Source: Enterocloster aldenensis
Lineage (GTDB): Bacteria; Bacillota; Clostridia; Lachnospirales; Lachnospiraceae
Assembly (NCBI RefSeq): GCF_003434055.1
Contig: NZ_QVEX01000013.1
Span: forward strand, 90,798 to 154,797
Direction: 5' to 3'
DNA: 64,000 nucleotides
The notes beneath the pieces were generated by a model that searched no databases, had not been told where the DNA came from, and saw nothing but the letters and a program-made list of their open reading frames with translations. Shown in pieces: positions 29,111 to 37,381 of this stretch. The translations under genes and the position numbers were made by a program. Position 1 is the first letter of the stretch; each line of letters starts with the position of its first letter.

Positions 29111-29231
29111 TATAAGCCGGGCATCCGGCGCCGGATTCCGGCCTGCATCATGGAATAGGGTAGGAAAATCAAAACAGATGTGATAGAATGTTCTTTATAG
29201 TCAGGAGGGACGGTATGAAGAAGGAAAGGAT

Positions 29232-29888
29232 ATGCCGTGGGATTACGGCAGGATTGTACGCGGATATCTGAAACGCCATACCAGACTGCTGGATATTGAT
29301 ACGGGAGGCGGGGAGATACTGTTAAGCTTCAGGCATCCTTATGAATATACAAGCGCAACAGAAGGTTATCCCCCTAATGTGGATCTGTGTAAACAGGTAT
29401 TTCTGCCCCTTGGAATTGATTTTCGGGAAGCTGGCGATGTGAGCCGCCTTCCCTTTGAAGACCGTTCCTTTGATCTGGTCATTAACAGGCATGGGGACTT
29501 TGATGCCGGGGAACTATACCGTGTATTAAAGCCTGGAGGCGCGTTTGTCACACAGCAGGTAGGGGCGGAGAATGACCGCGGTTTGGTGAATCTGCTGCTG
29601 CCGGACACAGAACTGCCATATCCGGAGCAATACCTGGACAAGGTTACTGAAACATTCCTGTCTGCCGGGTTTGAAATCCTAGAGTCCCAGGAGGCATTTC
29701 CTAAAATAAGGTTTTACGATGTAGGGGCGCTGATATGGTTTGCCCGGATCATCCAGTGGGAATTCCCGGGATTTTCCGTGGAATCCTGTTGGGATAACCT
29801 GTTGAAGGCACAGAAAGTTTTGGATGAAAATGGCGTGATAGAGGCATCGACCCACAGGTTCCTGCTGACAGCATTAAAAGCAGGATGA
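29232..29888 (+). CDS. SAM-dependent methyltransferase (possibly 5'-truncated)
   Basis: The protein has 218 residues. Rossmann methyltransferase motif I is LLDIDTGGGEIL (about residues 18-29), and the acidic/post-motifs are PFEDRSFDLVINRHGD and YRVLKPGGAFV. It resembles class I methyltransferases, but related proteins usually have ~20 more N-terminal residues before PWDYG. A strong ribosome site (CAGGAGGGA) and ATG at 29215 lie just upstream but out of frame by one base; a one-base loss there would explain the short start. Substrate unknown. Confidence 0.75.
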   Translation: MPWDYGRIVRGYLKRHTRLLDIDTGGGEILLSFRHPYEYTSATEGYPPNVDLCKQVFLPLGIDFREAGDVSRLPFEDRSFDLVINRHGDFDAGELYRVLKPGGAFVTQQVGAENDRGLVNLLLPDTELPYPEQYLDKVTETFLSAGFEILESQEAFPKIRFYDVGALIWFARIIQWEFPGFSVESCWDNLLKAQKVLDENGVIEASTHRFLLTALKAG

Positions 29889-29896
29889 ATGCAATG

Positions 29897-30035
29897 AAAA
29901 ATGACCGGTCGGGGAACCGGTCATTTTAGGAGAAGGTATTTCGTTTCTTATGGGGTGTAGCAAAAACTATATAATGTATTGGGGGGGTTACGTTTATTAT
30001 AATAGCATATGGCATGAAAAAAGTCTGCACAAACT
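29897..30035 (+). ncRNA. Dispersed hairpin plus 60-nt invariant element, copy 2
   Basis: Hairpin AAAATGACCGGT-CGGGGA-ACCGGTCATTTT (29898-29927) starts 10 bases after the methyltransferase stop and is followed by a block (29928-29987) identical over 60 bases to copy 1, then a diverged tail with TTATAATAGCATA and GTCTGCACAAA. The hairpin may also terminate the methyltransferase transcript. Confidence 0.7.
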
Positions 30036-30159
30036 TTATCAATTATGAAAATCTGTTTTGTGCATTTTGCAAAAAAAGGATGATGCCAAAAGAATGATAC
30101 CAATAGGATGATGATTCAGGTATAAAAATGTTTCAGGTTTAGGACGGTCAAGGCAACAG

Positions 30160-30248
30160 CAGAATAGAGGAATACCGGAATAGCAGAATACTGGAATGAC
30201 AGAATACCGTAATAGCAAAATATCAGGTATCAGAATAGCAAAATACCA
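30160..30248. repeat. Short imperfect repeats of GAATACC/GAATAGC type
   Basis: Between copy 2 of the dispersed element and the next gene, units like AGAATACCGGAATAGC recur about five times with drift. This looks like slippage-generated low-complexity DNA. No other feature is seen in 30036-30260 except TGCACAAA...TTTGTGCA (30028-30065), a hairpin. Confidence 0.5.
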
Positions 30249-30260
30249 GGAGGGATGTAC

Positions 30261-30743
30261 TTGAAGAAGAGCTGTGTGGGGAAATTCTGTATTATGACAA
30301 TGCTTGCCATGGAAGCGGGAATGATTCAGGCGTATGCCAATTCCCCGGCCCCTGTTAATTACAGGGGATATTTTGCCGGGACAGCCATCATACTGGTTCT
30401 GACCGTGCTTTTTAATGCTGGGATTGAAACAGCAGTCGGGGCCGTCATGGGCGTCGGGCCAAAATGGGTGATATTCCTTACGAATGTGGGCACCAACCTG
30501 GTTATGAATATTATATTAGGGTATCTGGATTTCACTTTCCGTCTGTATGTCCGGGGATATTATTTTCCCGTGATGTGTGTGTTTGAAATCCTTGTGCTGG
30601 CAGCAGAGTACCGGATTTATCTGCGCTTCATGGGGAGAAGGTTTCCGAAGAAGTCCATACTGAAGTATACGGCGGCTGCCAATGCCGTTTCCTTCCTTCT
30701 GGGGCTGCTGGCCCTCCAGTTGCTGGGAATGGGTGTTTTTTAA
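30261..30743 (+). CDS. Hypothetical integral membrane protein
   Basis: About 160 residues from TTG 30261. AGGAGG is 7 bases before this TTG, whereas the in-frame ATG at 30255 sits against the site. A signal-like segment is followed by about four membrane helices (TAIILVLTVLFNAG, VIFLTNVGTNLVMNIILG, VMCVFEILVLAAEY, FLLGLLALQLLG). The sequence NVGTNLVMN is distinctive; related small membrane proteins occur in Clostridia but their role is unknown. Confidence 0.65.
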   Translation: MKKSCVGKFCIMTMLAMEAGMIQAYANSPAPVNYRGYFAGTAIILVLTVLFNAGIETAVGAVMGVGPKWVIFLTNVGTNLVMNIILGYLDFTFRLYVRGYYFPVMCVFEILVLAAEYRIYLRFMGRRFPKKSILKYTAAANAVSFLLGLLALQLLGMGVF

Positions 30744-30769
30744 ATATTAAGGGGATATATGGCGCAAAA

Positions 30770-31218
30770 ATGAGGAATCTGATTGAACAGCTGTATCAAT
30801 TAACACAGGACAAAGAAAGGCTGGCTATTAATGCGGCAGCCATTGATATCAGGAAATATAATGCACACGTCCATGACTTTTTCCAATATCCGCTGGGAGT
30901 TTCCTTTATTGGCGTGGAAAAGCCCCTGGTGGCTGGCAGGAAGCGTTTCCCGTGCTTTTCATTCTGGATCTGTACTACCAGAATGACTGGATATGCAGTG
31001 AGCAGGAGCGGACATCACCGGACCAGCTGGTGGTGGGGCGGATGCCGGAAAATGCCCCTGAGTCCGGGAAAAACCGGCTGGAACAGGAATTAGCGGGCAC
31101 AAAGTGGGTCTGCTCATTATTTACAGGTGCATTTTATGACAAGTTCTTTGGGGAAACAGGAAATTATTATTTTTTTGCTGAATCAGGAGTATATGATTAT
31201 TCCAAACTCAGCCCTTGA
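30770..31218 (+). pseudogene. Frameshifted hypothetical gene
   Basis: Frame 1 encodes MRNLIEQLYQLTQDKERLAI... to about residue 53 (30770-30930). The sense then continues in another frame as WQEAFPVLFILDLYYQNDW... to the stop at 31218. Both halves look protein-like and abut near 30925-30940, so one base has been lost or gained. A sequencing error is the alternative. Family not recognised. It lies directly upstream of the tmRNA gene. Confidence 0.6.
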
Positions 31219-31297
31219 CAACGGCCAAGGAAACTGCTATTATGTAGAAAGTGCAGGATTCGTTAGCATACCAGACACATGGAACACTGATTATTCA

Positions 31298-31635
31298 GGG
31301 GTTGTACTGGTTTCGACGGGGGTCATGCAGCTGGTGAAGCTATCCCCATGCGATGGGTTAAATGGCAAAAATAAATATAAACGCTAACGACGAATTAGCT
31401 ATCGCTGCCTAATGGCAGCTGTCAGACTTAGAGCACCCGCACTTTAAGACCCTGGCATCGACTATGTGGGAAACGACTTATGCAAAGCTTTGAGCATATG
31501 GGCGTATGATGAAGCTACTGAAACCATCCGGGTGTCCTTTCCCTGATGGCAGAGGGAATGTCAAATAAAGGACTATGATAGTAGAAGAACAGGGAATTGG
31601 TTTTCGGACAGGGGTTCGATTCCCCTCAGCTCCAC
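31298..31635 (+). ncRNA. ssrA: tmRNA (SsrA)
   Basis: The 5' end GGGGTTGTACTGGTTTCGACG and the 3' end GGTTCGATTCCCCTCAGCTCCA form the alanyl-tRNA-like domain; CCA is not encoded. The tag frame runs 31365-31412 and encodes AKININANDELAIAA before TAA, the ALA-ending degron read by ClpXP. With SmpB (21397) it rescues stalled ribosomes. About 338 bases. Confidence 0.95.
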
Positions 31636-31707
31636 GCTGGGCAATGCCGGGTAGTCCTTAGGATATAAGGGCTCCGGCATTGTCTTTTTTTGTTGGGGAG
31701 CTGTTTT

Positions 31708-32046
31708 TCATCCATCCAGACCGGTCATGTACAGCGGGATTACGTGGATGACCGGCTCCTCATAGGGATGGACCTCTTTGATGGCCCGAAGTGTCTCCTT
31801 TACCTTTTCGGTCTGGCAGGTCACTTCCGCCTTTATTTCAGGTTCCGTGCTCACTTCCCCCATATGACCGATATAGGGCGTGCTTCCCTGTAATGGCCGC
31901 CAGCAGCCTGTTACAGGGCTGTATGACATGCAGCTGTCATATTGTCCGATATGCCCGGCATCCACTGCCTGAAGCGCTTTCTGAAGCGCGGACAGATGGG
32001 ATGCGGGGATGAAGATCTCCAGCTTGCAGTTTGCAAATGCTTCCAT
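31708..32046 (-). CDS. NIF3/YqfO-like small protein
   Basis: About 112 residues from ATG 32046 with AGGAGG 6-8 bases upstream; a longer upstream frame is not coding. It starts MEAFANCKLEIFIPASHLSALQKALQ and ends EVHPYEEPVIHVIPL, matching the ~110-residue CutA-like domain inserted in NIF3 (YqfO) proteins, here alone. Function is uncertain, possibly metal or nucleotide related. Its promoter region (32047-32290) is shared with the divergent SIMPL gene. Confidence 0.75.
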   Translation of the reverse strand: MEAFANCKLEIFIPASHLSALQKALQAVDAGHIGQYDSCMSYSPVTGCWRPLQGSTPYIGHMGEVSTEPEIKAEVTCQTEKVKETLRAIKEVHPYEEPVIHVIPLYMTGLDG

Positions 32047-32296
32047 GGTTGGTTCCTCCTTTCTTCTGATATGCCGGAACACGTCTGGTTCTGTTATCTT
32101 TTCTGCTTTCCATATAAATATAACACAGCTTGACATGAAAACATAGAATTGCCAGGAGCAATAATTTCGTATAAACTTTGTAAACAAATAAAACTTATTA
32201 TTTAAGAGAAAAGAAATACCATAACCGGATGTTTCTGGTAATATAAGGGTGTAGAAAAAATATCTTCCATGACATGGAAAAAGGGAGGAATTGAAC

Positions 32297-33070
32297 ATGA
32301 AGATTAACATGAAGAGGACCATTTATACGGCAGGCCTGTCCGCAGCAGTGGCTGCGGCAGCTTTAGGGCTGGGAGGCTGCGGTACGGGGACACAGATACC
32401 GGATACCATTAAGGTACAGAACATGGATGCGGACAGCAATACCATCACAGTCATTGGCAAGGAAGAGGTGAAGGTGGTACCGGACATGGCGGAGATAGAG
32501 TATTCCATCTATACCAAAAAGGAAACGGCTGCCGAGTGCCAGTCAGAGAATGCCAAGGACCTGAATGCAGCCATTGAGAAGCTGAAATCCCTTGGGGTGG
32601 AGGAGAAGTCCATCCAGACCTCATCTTATGGACTGAATCCCATCCATGACTGGAATTCATCGGATCAGGCGGTTACGGGATACGAGATGACCACAAGGCT
32701 GACGGTTTCGGATATCCCCATCGACCAGGCGGGAACCATCCTGTCAGAGTCAGTGTCGGCGGGGGTCAATGGAATTGATTCGGTTACATATTTTTCAAGC
32801 GGTTATGATGCAAGCTACCAGGAGGCGTTAAAGGGGGCCATGGCAGTGGCCAGGGCCAAAGCAGACGCGCTGGCAGAGGCCAGCGGCAGGACCGTCGCCG
32901 GCGTTTCCCATGTGGAGGAATATGGGTACAATCCCAATGCAAGATATGCGTCCTATAACAGTTCAGGACCAGGCAAAGCCGCGGGGACCGCGGCAGCGGC
33001 CGACATGGCTGTCATGCCAGGGGAAGTGAGCGTGGAAGCACAGGTAACAGTGGATTTTACAATCCAATAA
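32297..33070 (+). CDS. SIMPL-domain (DUF541) lipoprotein
   Basis: About 257 residues from ATG 32297 (GGGAGGA, 7 bases). An N-terminal lipoprotein signal with lipobox LGGC puts the modified Cys at residue 28. The SIMPL domain starts at ITVIGKEEVKVVPDMAEIEYSIYTK and extends to the C-terminus. SIMPL proteins such as YggE are periplasmic or surface proteins of poorly known stress-related role. It stands alone. Confidence 0.87.
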   Translation: MKINMKRTIYTAGLSAAVAAAALGLGGCGTGTQIPDTIKVQNMDADSNTITVIGKEEVKVVPDMAEIEYSIYTKKETAAECQSENAKDLNAAIEKLKSLGVEEKSIQTSSYGLNPIHDWNSSDQAVTGYEMTTRLTVSDIPIDQAGTILSESVSAGVNGIDSVTYFSSGYDASYQEALKGAMAVARAKADALAEASGRTVAGVSHVEEYGYNPNARYASYNSSGPGKAAGTAAAADMAVMPGEVSVEAQVTVDFTIQ

Positions 33071-33247
33071 GCAAGGTCATGGGGCGGCGCCGGGAACATG
33101 GTTTCCCGGCGCTGTTTCTTCCTGGTTCCCTGGCCTTATCCATTGTGAACCACGATTGCAAATTCCATATTGATATTTCCGGACAAATATATTATGATTG
33201 CAATTGTTGGCCCCAAAGCAGGATGACGGGGAAAAGGAGGGCGTTTC

Positions 33248-34126
33248 ATGAAAAACCGCATGGGATACTTATATGTCATAATTACATGTTTTATATGGGG
33301 AAGCGTTTACATAGCGAGTAAATACGCCCTGGCTTCCATAGGCCCCCTTACCGTGCTGTGCATCCGGTATCTGGTGGCAGGCGCGTGCCTTGCCGTGCTT
33401 TTGAACATGAGAAGGACAAGGCGCACCGTAAAGAAGGGGGACTGGAAATACATCTGGATTGTGGGCGGGCTGGGATATTTTGTCTCCATTACGTTCCAGC
33501 TGGTGGGAACCAAGCTGCTAGACGCGTCCCTGGCCTCCCTGATTAACGGCATGAACCCCATTACCATTTCCCTCCTGGCGGCTGTTTTCCTGAAGGAAAA
33601 GATACATAAACGTCATATTGCCAGCATCTGCATTTCAATTGCAGGGGTTTATATCATCCTGGGAGTGGGGGGCGCGTCAGTGAACGCGGCAGGACTGGGG
33701 GCCTCTGTCTGCTCCGTACTCTTATGGTCCTCTGCCTCCGTGGCCATCCGAAAGGTTTCCGGGGGATATGACCCTGTGCAGATTGCGCTGTACGGGCTGG
33801 GGGCTGCCCTTATCTTCACGGTTCCATGCGCCATATTGGAATCGGTCAGGACACCGCCAATATTCACCGGGTCCGCTGTCCTTGCATGTATTTATCTGGG
33901 GGTAGCGGGAACTGCGGTGGCCCATACACTCTGGAACATGGGGCTTAAGCTTCTGGACGCCAGCGTGTGTTCCATGTTCTACCCCTTACAGCCCCTTACA
34001 TCGTCCATATTGGGGGTGGTCCTGCTGGGAGAGGTCCTTACATGGAACTTTGTTGTGGGCGGCGTGCTGATCTGTATGGGTATTATTGTCAGCGTAATGA
34101 AAAAGGACATGATTGCACATACTTAA
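33248..34126 (+). CDS. EamA/DMT family transporter
   Basis: The protein has 292 residues with ten expected membrane helices in two EamA repeats (about 6-140 and 150-285). Seen: MGYLYVIITCFIWGSVYIASKY at the start and PLTSSILGVVLLGEVLTW near the end. The family exports amino acids or other metabolites. AAAGGAGG precedes the ATG. Substrate unknown; convergent with the anti-sigma gene. Confidence 0.88.
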   Translation: MKNRMGYLYVIITCFIWGSVYIASKYALASIGPLTVLCIRYLVAGACLAVLLNMRRTRRTVKKGDWKYIWIVGGLGYFVSITFQLVGTKLLDASLASLINGMNPITISLLAAVFLKEKIHKRHIASICISIAGVYIILGVGGASVNAAGLGASVCSVLLWSSASVAIRKVSGGYDPVQIALYGLGAALIFTVPCAILESVRTPPIFTGSAVLACIYLGVAGTAVAHTLWNMGLKLLDASVCSMFYPLQPLTSSILGVVLLGEVLTWNFVVGGVLICMGIIVSVMKKDMIAHT

Positions 34127-34136
34127 TTGCACATAC

Positions 34137-34904
34137 TTAATCCTGCCCCTGTCCGTGATGTCCTTTATGATGGCAGTCTTCTGCCGCCTTTTCTTCTGTT
34201 TCCTGCGCCTTGTGCCCACAGTGCTCCGTATGCCCTTTAATCTCCTTCATGGACTTATCCCTGAACTCATCCAGGGTGGCCTGTGGGTCTGCGGTGAGCA
34301 GTTCCTGTATGGCATAGTATTTTCCTACGGACATGCCAAGGCTGTGGGCTTCCCGGCACATGTGGCCGTCCACGCTGACATATTCTGTCCTGGCCTGGCT
34401 GTGACACTTTCTGAGGGTGGTGTCCACACAGATTTGAAGGTTTTCCAGTAAAAGGTCACTGCTGCCCCTGTTTTCCAGTGTAATGGATAGCAGGGCATCT
34501 TTTTTCAGATAATCCTGCATGGCTTCACTGCCAATCAGGCGTTCAAGGGCTTCCTCATATTCCAGATGCCGCAGGGAAACCTCACGGAGCACGGTTTCCC
34601 CGTCCCTGCCGTAAGGGACTTCCTCAATCACCCTTCCCCACCTGTTAATGCCCAGTTCAATGCTGGGATTCACGTCAATACTGATGGTGGCTGCCTCAGC
34701 GTAGTAGAGCTGGTATCCGCCAAAACCGCTTCCGGCAAACACCAGAAGGCAGGCCAGGGACACAATGAGCTTCATCCGGTGCATGGCTGGTTTGGGCTGC
34801 CTCTGCCTCATCCTGCCCAGTACATGGCTGCGTGTCCGTTCCTTTAGCCCATCTTGGCACCGCACCGTGTCAAATGCTTTACGGATATCCTGTTTCACCT
34901 TCAT
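34137..34904 (-). CDS. Membrane anti-sigma factor with RsgI-like domain and His-rich tail
   Basis: About 255 residues. The cytoplasmic N-terminus (about 45 residues) would bind the sigma factor. One membrane helix (LIVSLACLLVFAGSGFGGY) is followed by an RsgI-like extracytoplasmic domain (ISIDVNPSIELGINRWGRVIE). The C-terminal tail is rich in His/Cys (HTEHCGHK, CHHKGHHG), suggesting metal sensing (inference). The start is uncertain: ATG 34904 is very close to GGGAGG, and GTG 34898 has better spacing. The gene overlaps the sigma gene by about 26 bases, implying coupling. Confidence 0.8.
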   Translation of the reverse strand: MKVKQDIRKAFDTVRCQDGLKERTRSHVLGRMRQRQPKPAMHRMKLIVSLACLLVFAGSGFGGYQLYYAEAATISIDVNPSIELGINRWGRVIEEVPYGRDGETVLREVSLRHLEYEEALERLIGSEAMQDYLKKDALLSITLENRGSSDLLLENLQICVDTTLRKCHSQARTEYVSVDGHMCREAHSLGMSVGKYYAIQELLTADPQATLDEFRDKSMKEIKGHTEHCGHKAQETEEKAAEDCHHKGHHGQGQD

Positions 34905-35373
34905 CACCTCCCAGCATGTCTTTTAATTCTGCCCTGGCCCTTGCCAGATGCGTGTATACGGTATTTACCTTTTTATGCAGGATACCTGCGATTTCCACTG
35001 CGGAATATCCCTGGTAATAGTGCAGGTACACCAGAATCTTATATTTTTCAGGAAGCCGGATGACTGCCTCCAGTACATGGGAGAGGTCCCCGCTGTCAGG
35101 GGCGGCCACGGCCATGGCCTCCTCCAGGGAACATGTATTCCTGCGGAAAAAGCTTCGGAGCACATCCTTGCACCGGTTAATGGTCACGCGTATGAGCCAG
35201 GCCTTCCTGTGTTCTTCCGAATCAAAGGGTTCAGAAAAAAGGGCGTATTTCAAAAATACATCCTGAAACACGTCCTCTGTATCGCTTTCATTTTTCATAT
35301 AGACAAGGCAGATATGCCTGATCATATCGGCATACTGCGCGATTGCCTGCTCTACATCTGATTCCTGCCGCAT
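34879..35373 (-). CDS. ECF-type RNA polymerase sigma factor
   Basis: The protein has 164 residues. Region 2 spans about 15-80 (MKNESDTEDVFQDVFLKYAL...WLIRVTINRCKD) and region 4 about 105-155 (LPEKYKILVYLHYYQGYSAVEIAGILHKKVNTVYTHLARAR). Group IV sigma factors direct RNA polymerase to stress promoters. It overlaps the anti-sigma gene and follows the secreted His/Cys-rich gene by 35 bases; a possible ECF promoter lies before the latter (35808-35834), suggesting a self-activating operon. Confidence 0.9.
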   Translation of the reverse strand: MRQESDVEQAIAQYADMIRHICLVYMKNESDTEDVFQDVFLKYALFSEPFDSEEHRKAWLIRVTINRCKDVLRSFFRRNTCSLEEAMAVAAPDSGDLSHVLEAVIRLPEKYKILVYLHYYQGYSAVEIAGILHKKVNTVYTHLARARAELKDMLGGDEGETGYP

Positions 35374-35408
35374 TGTTTCTCCATCTGGCTGGTTCTATTA
35401 GTATATGA

Positions 35409-35768
35409 TTATCTGCGCAGCGTCCCGCAGCCATGGCTGCCGTGATGTCCCTGGCCGTCCTGCCTGTTTCCGCCGTGATGTCCGCGTCTGCTGCCGGAAT
35501 CCGAGGATGGGCCGGAAGCGGCGGATGGGCTGGAAGCGGCGGAAGAGGAGCAGCGATAGCTGTGGTTCCCGTCCGGGCATACCCAGTCGCCTTCCTCGGA
35601 CCAGTGTCCGTCACAGTCCCCATGGTCATGGGTGGTGCAGTATTCATAGCTGGTGCAGTCCCCATATCCCCTTGGACACGTCCAGTCCGCGCCAAAGGCA
35701 AGGCTGCTGCCTGCAGCCATCAATATGGTTCCGGTTACCGCTGTTGCTATTATAGTCCTGATTTTCAT
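35409..35768 (-). CDS. Small secreted His/Cys-rich protein
   Basis: About 119 residues from ATG 35768 (AAGGAG upstream). A signal peptide (about residues 1-26, MKIRTIIATAVTGTILMAAG) is followed by a Cys-rich segment (WTCPRGYGDCTSYEYC), a Ser-rich linker and a His/Gly-rich end (RRGHHGGNRQDGQGHHGSHGC). Metal binding is plausible. First gene of the sigma/anti-sigma operon, so likely a regulatory partner or target. No family recognised. Confidence 0.65.
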   Translation of the reverse strand: MKIRTIIATAVTGTILMAAGSSLAFGADWTCPRGYGDCTSYEYCTTHDHGDCDGHWSEEGDWVCPDGNHSYRCSSSAASSPSAASGPSSDSGSRRGHHGGNRQDGQGHHGSHGCGTLRR

Positions 35769-35807
35769 GATTTTCAATCTCCTTCTTAATTGGTGTCCTA
35801 CCCATAA

Positions 35808-35834
35808 TACGATATTGATAGGCATATCCTTTCA
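35808..35834 (-). promoter_or_regulatory. Candidate ECF-sigma promoter
   Basis: On the minus strand TGAAAG (35834-35829), a 17-base spacer and CGTA (35811-35808) resemble ECF-type promoters (TGAAAC-N16-CGTA/C). It lies ~40 bases before the secreted-protein gene. Weak evidence from one instance. Confidence 0.35.
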
Positions 35835-35899
35835 GAATCAGTGGATTTTTTTGTTTTTTTGCAGGAACATGCTTAAAACGGACATTGGGAATATGAAAA

Positions 35900-35942
35900 C
35901 GGAAAATGGAAATGCCTCCGGCCGCAGATACCGGCAGGAGGC
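35900..35942 (-). terminator. Terminator of the leftward purine operon
   Basis: On the minus strand GCCTCC...GGAGGC (arms 35942-35937 and 35919-35914, extended by CCGGC pairs) is followed by ATTTCCATTTTCC, 49 bases after the permease stop. Confidence 0.7.
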
Positions 35943-35990
35943 ATTCCCAAACATTATAAACTAGCTGCACCATTACATACAATTAGAGGA

Positions 35991-37361
35991 TTAATTCTTT
36001 TTGGCTGCCGTGTTATCCCTTGGAAGGATTACGTTCAGCAGGATTGCCACACAGGTTGCAACCACAACAGGGGATTTGCCAAAGATGGTGGTGGCCCAGT
36101 CAGGGAATGCTGCCAGGGAATTGGCTGCCTGTGTAACGCCCATTCCCAATGCTACGGAAAGGCCTACGATGGAAGTATTGCGGTAGTTCATGTCCTCTGT
36201 CATGACTAATTTGATACCGGTCATGGCAATGGATGCGAATACCGTGATGGTAGCGCCGCCCAGCACACACTGTGGAATGGTGGTTAAGACCGCTGAGAAC
36301 TTTGGAATCAGGCCTGCAACCAGCAGGATGACAGCCGCCATTCCGAGAACAATGCGGTTGATTACCTTTGTGGTCACTACGATTCCTACGTTCTGGCTGT
36401 AGGTGGCGGTTGGAAGTCCGCCCAGCACAGCGCCAATGATATTGGAGATACCGTAACCCACAATACCTCCCTGTAACTCCTTGTCTTCCGGCATACGGTC
36501 CATGGAGCCGGTAGTGGTTGCTGAAAAGTCACCGATTGCCTGGATTGAATTGATGGCGAATAAAAGGCCGATTGCAATACAGGAAGAAGGATCAAATACC
36601 ACACCAAAGTGCATCGGTGTCGGGAACTGGAAAAGTCCCGCCGAGGCAACGCCGCTAAAGTCGACCAGTCCAAAGCCCAGGGCGACCACATAACCAACTA
36701 TCACGCCGATCAGGATGGAGGCCAGCTTCAATATGCCTTTGGTGAAATGATTTAAAACGGTGACAACGGCTAAAGTAATCAACGCAGTTGTCCAGTTCTG
36801 CCATGAGCCAAAGCCCAGTTTACCGATTTCGCTTGCCAGGGGCTTACCGGCCCCGCCTGCCATGTAGTTGACGGCAGTGGGATATAAGGAAAGACCGATG
36901 GTAAACACAACAGTACCGGCGATTAACGGCGGGAACAGCTTGCGTATCTTCTTAATGGAAAAACCAACAATGATTGCCACCACGCCGCCTACAATCTGGG
37001 CGCCTAATATCATCGGAACCCCCAGTCCGCTTTCATGGCCAGCAATGGCCTGCATACTGGGGACATAAGCAAAACTTACACCCATGATGACAGGAAGGGC
37101 GGCTCCGATATGGAGTCCGTTCTTATTGCCAATGGGAAATAACTGTAAAAGTGTGGCTAAACCTGCCACGACTAGGGCTGCCTGGATTAAAAAAACTTTA
37201 TCAGTGGGATTGAGCCCTGCTGCTCCTGATACGATAATGGCGGGGGTTACGCACCCCACGATTGCGGCCACCACATGCTGCATTGCAAGTGGGAACGCCT
37301 GGGAAAAACTGGGTTTTCCATAATAGTCAAATAAAGCTGATTGATTACCTGCCTGATTCAT
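35991..37361 (-). CDS. NCS2-family purine (uric acid/xanthine) permease
   Basis: The protein has 456 residues with 14 expected helices, starting FDYYGKPSFSQAFPLAMQHVVAAIVGCVTPAIIV as in nucleobase-ascorbate (NAT/NCS2) transporters. The substrate-contacting region FSATTTGSMDRMPEDKELQGGIVGYG is conserved. It imports purines with protons. Last gene of the ygeX-ygeY-ygeW-arcC operon; AAGGAGG upstream; 20 bases after arcC. Position indicates uptake of the operon's substrate, likely urate or xanthine. Confidence 0.9.
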   Translation of the reverse strand: MNQAGNQSALFDYYGKPSFSQAFPLAMQHVVAAIVGCVTPAIIVSGAAGLNPTDKVFLIQAALVVAGLATLLQLFPIGNKNGLHIGAALPVIMGVSFAYVPSMQAIAGHESGLGVPMILGAQIVGGVVAIIVGFSIKKIRKLFPPLIAGTVVFTIGLSLYPTAVNYMAGGAGKPLASEIGKLGFGSWQNWTTALITLAVVTVLNHFTKGILKLASILIGVIVGYVVALGFGLVDFSGVASAGLFQFPTPMHFGVVFDPSSCIAIGLLFAINSIQAIGDFSATTTGSMDRMPEDKELQGGIVGYGISNIIGAVLGGLPTATYSQNVGIVVTTKVINRIVLGMAAVILLVAGLIPKFSAVLTTIPQCVLGGATITVFASIAMTGIKLVMTEDMNYRNTSIVGLSVALGMGVTQAANSLAAFPDWATTIFGKSPVVVATCVAILLNVILPRDNTAAKKN

Positions 37362-37381
37362 ATTTAAGTTCCTCCTTGGGC

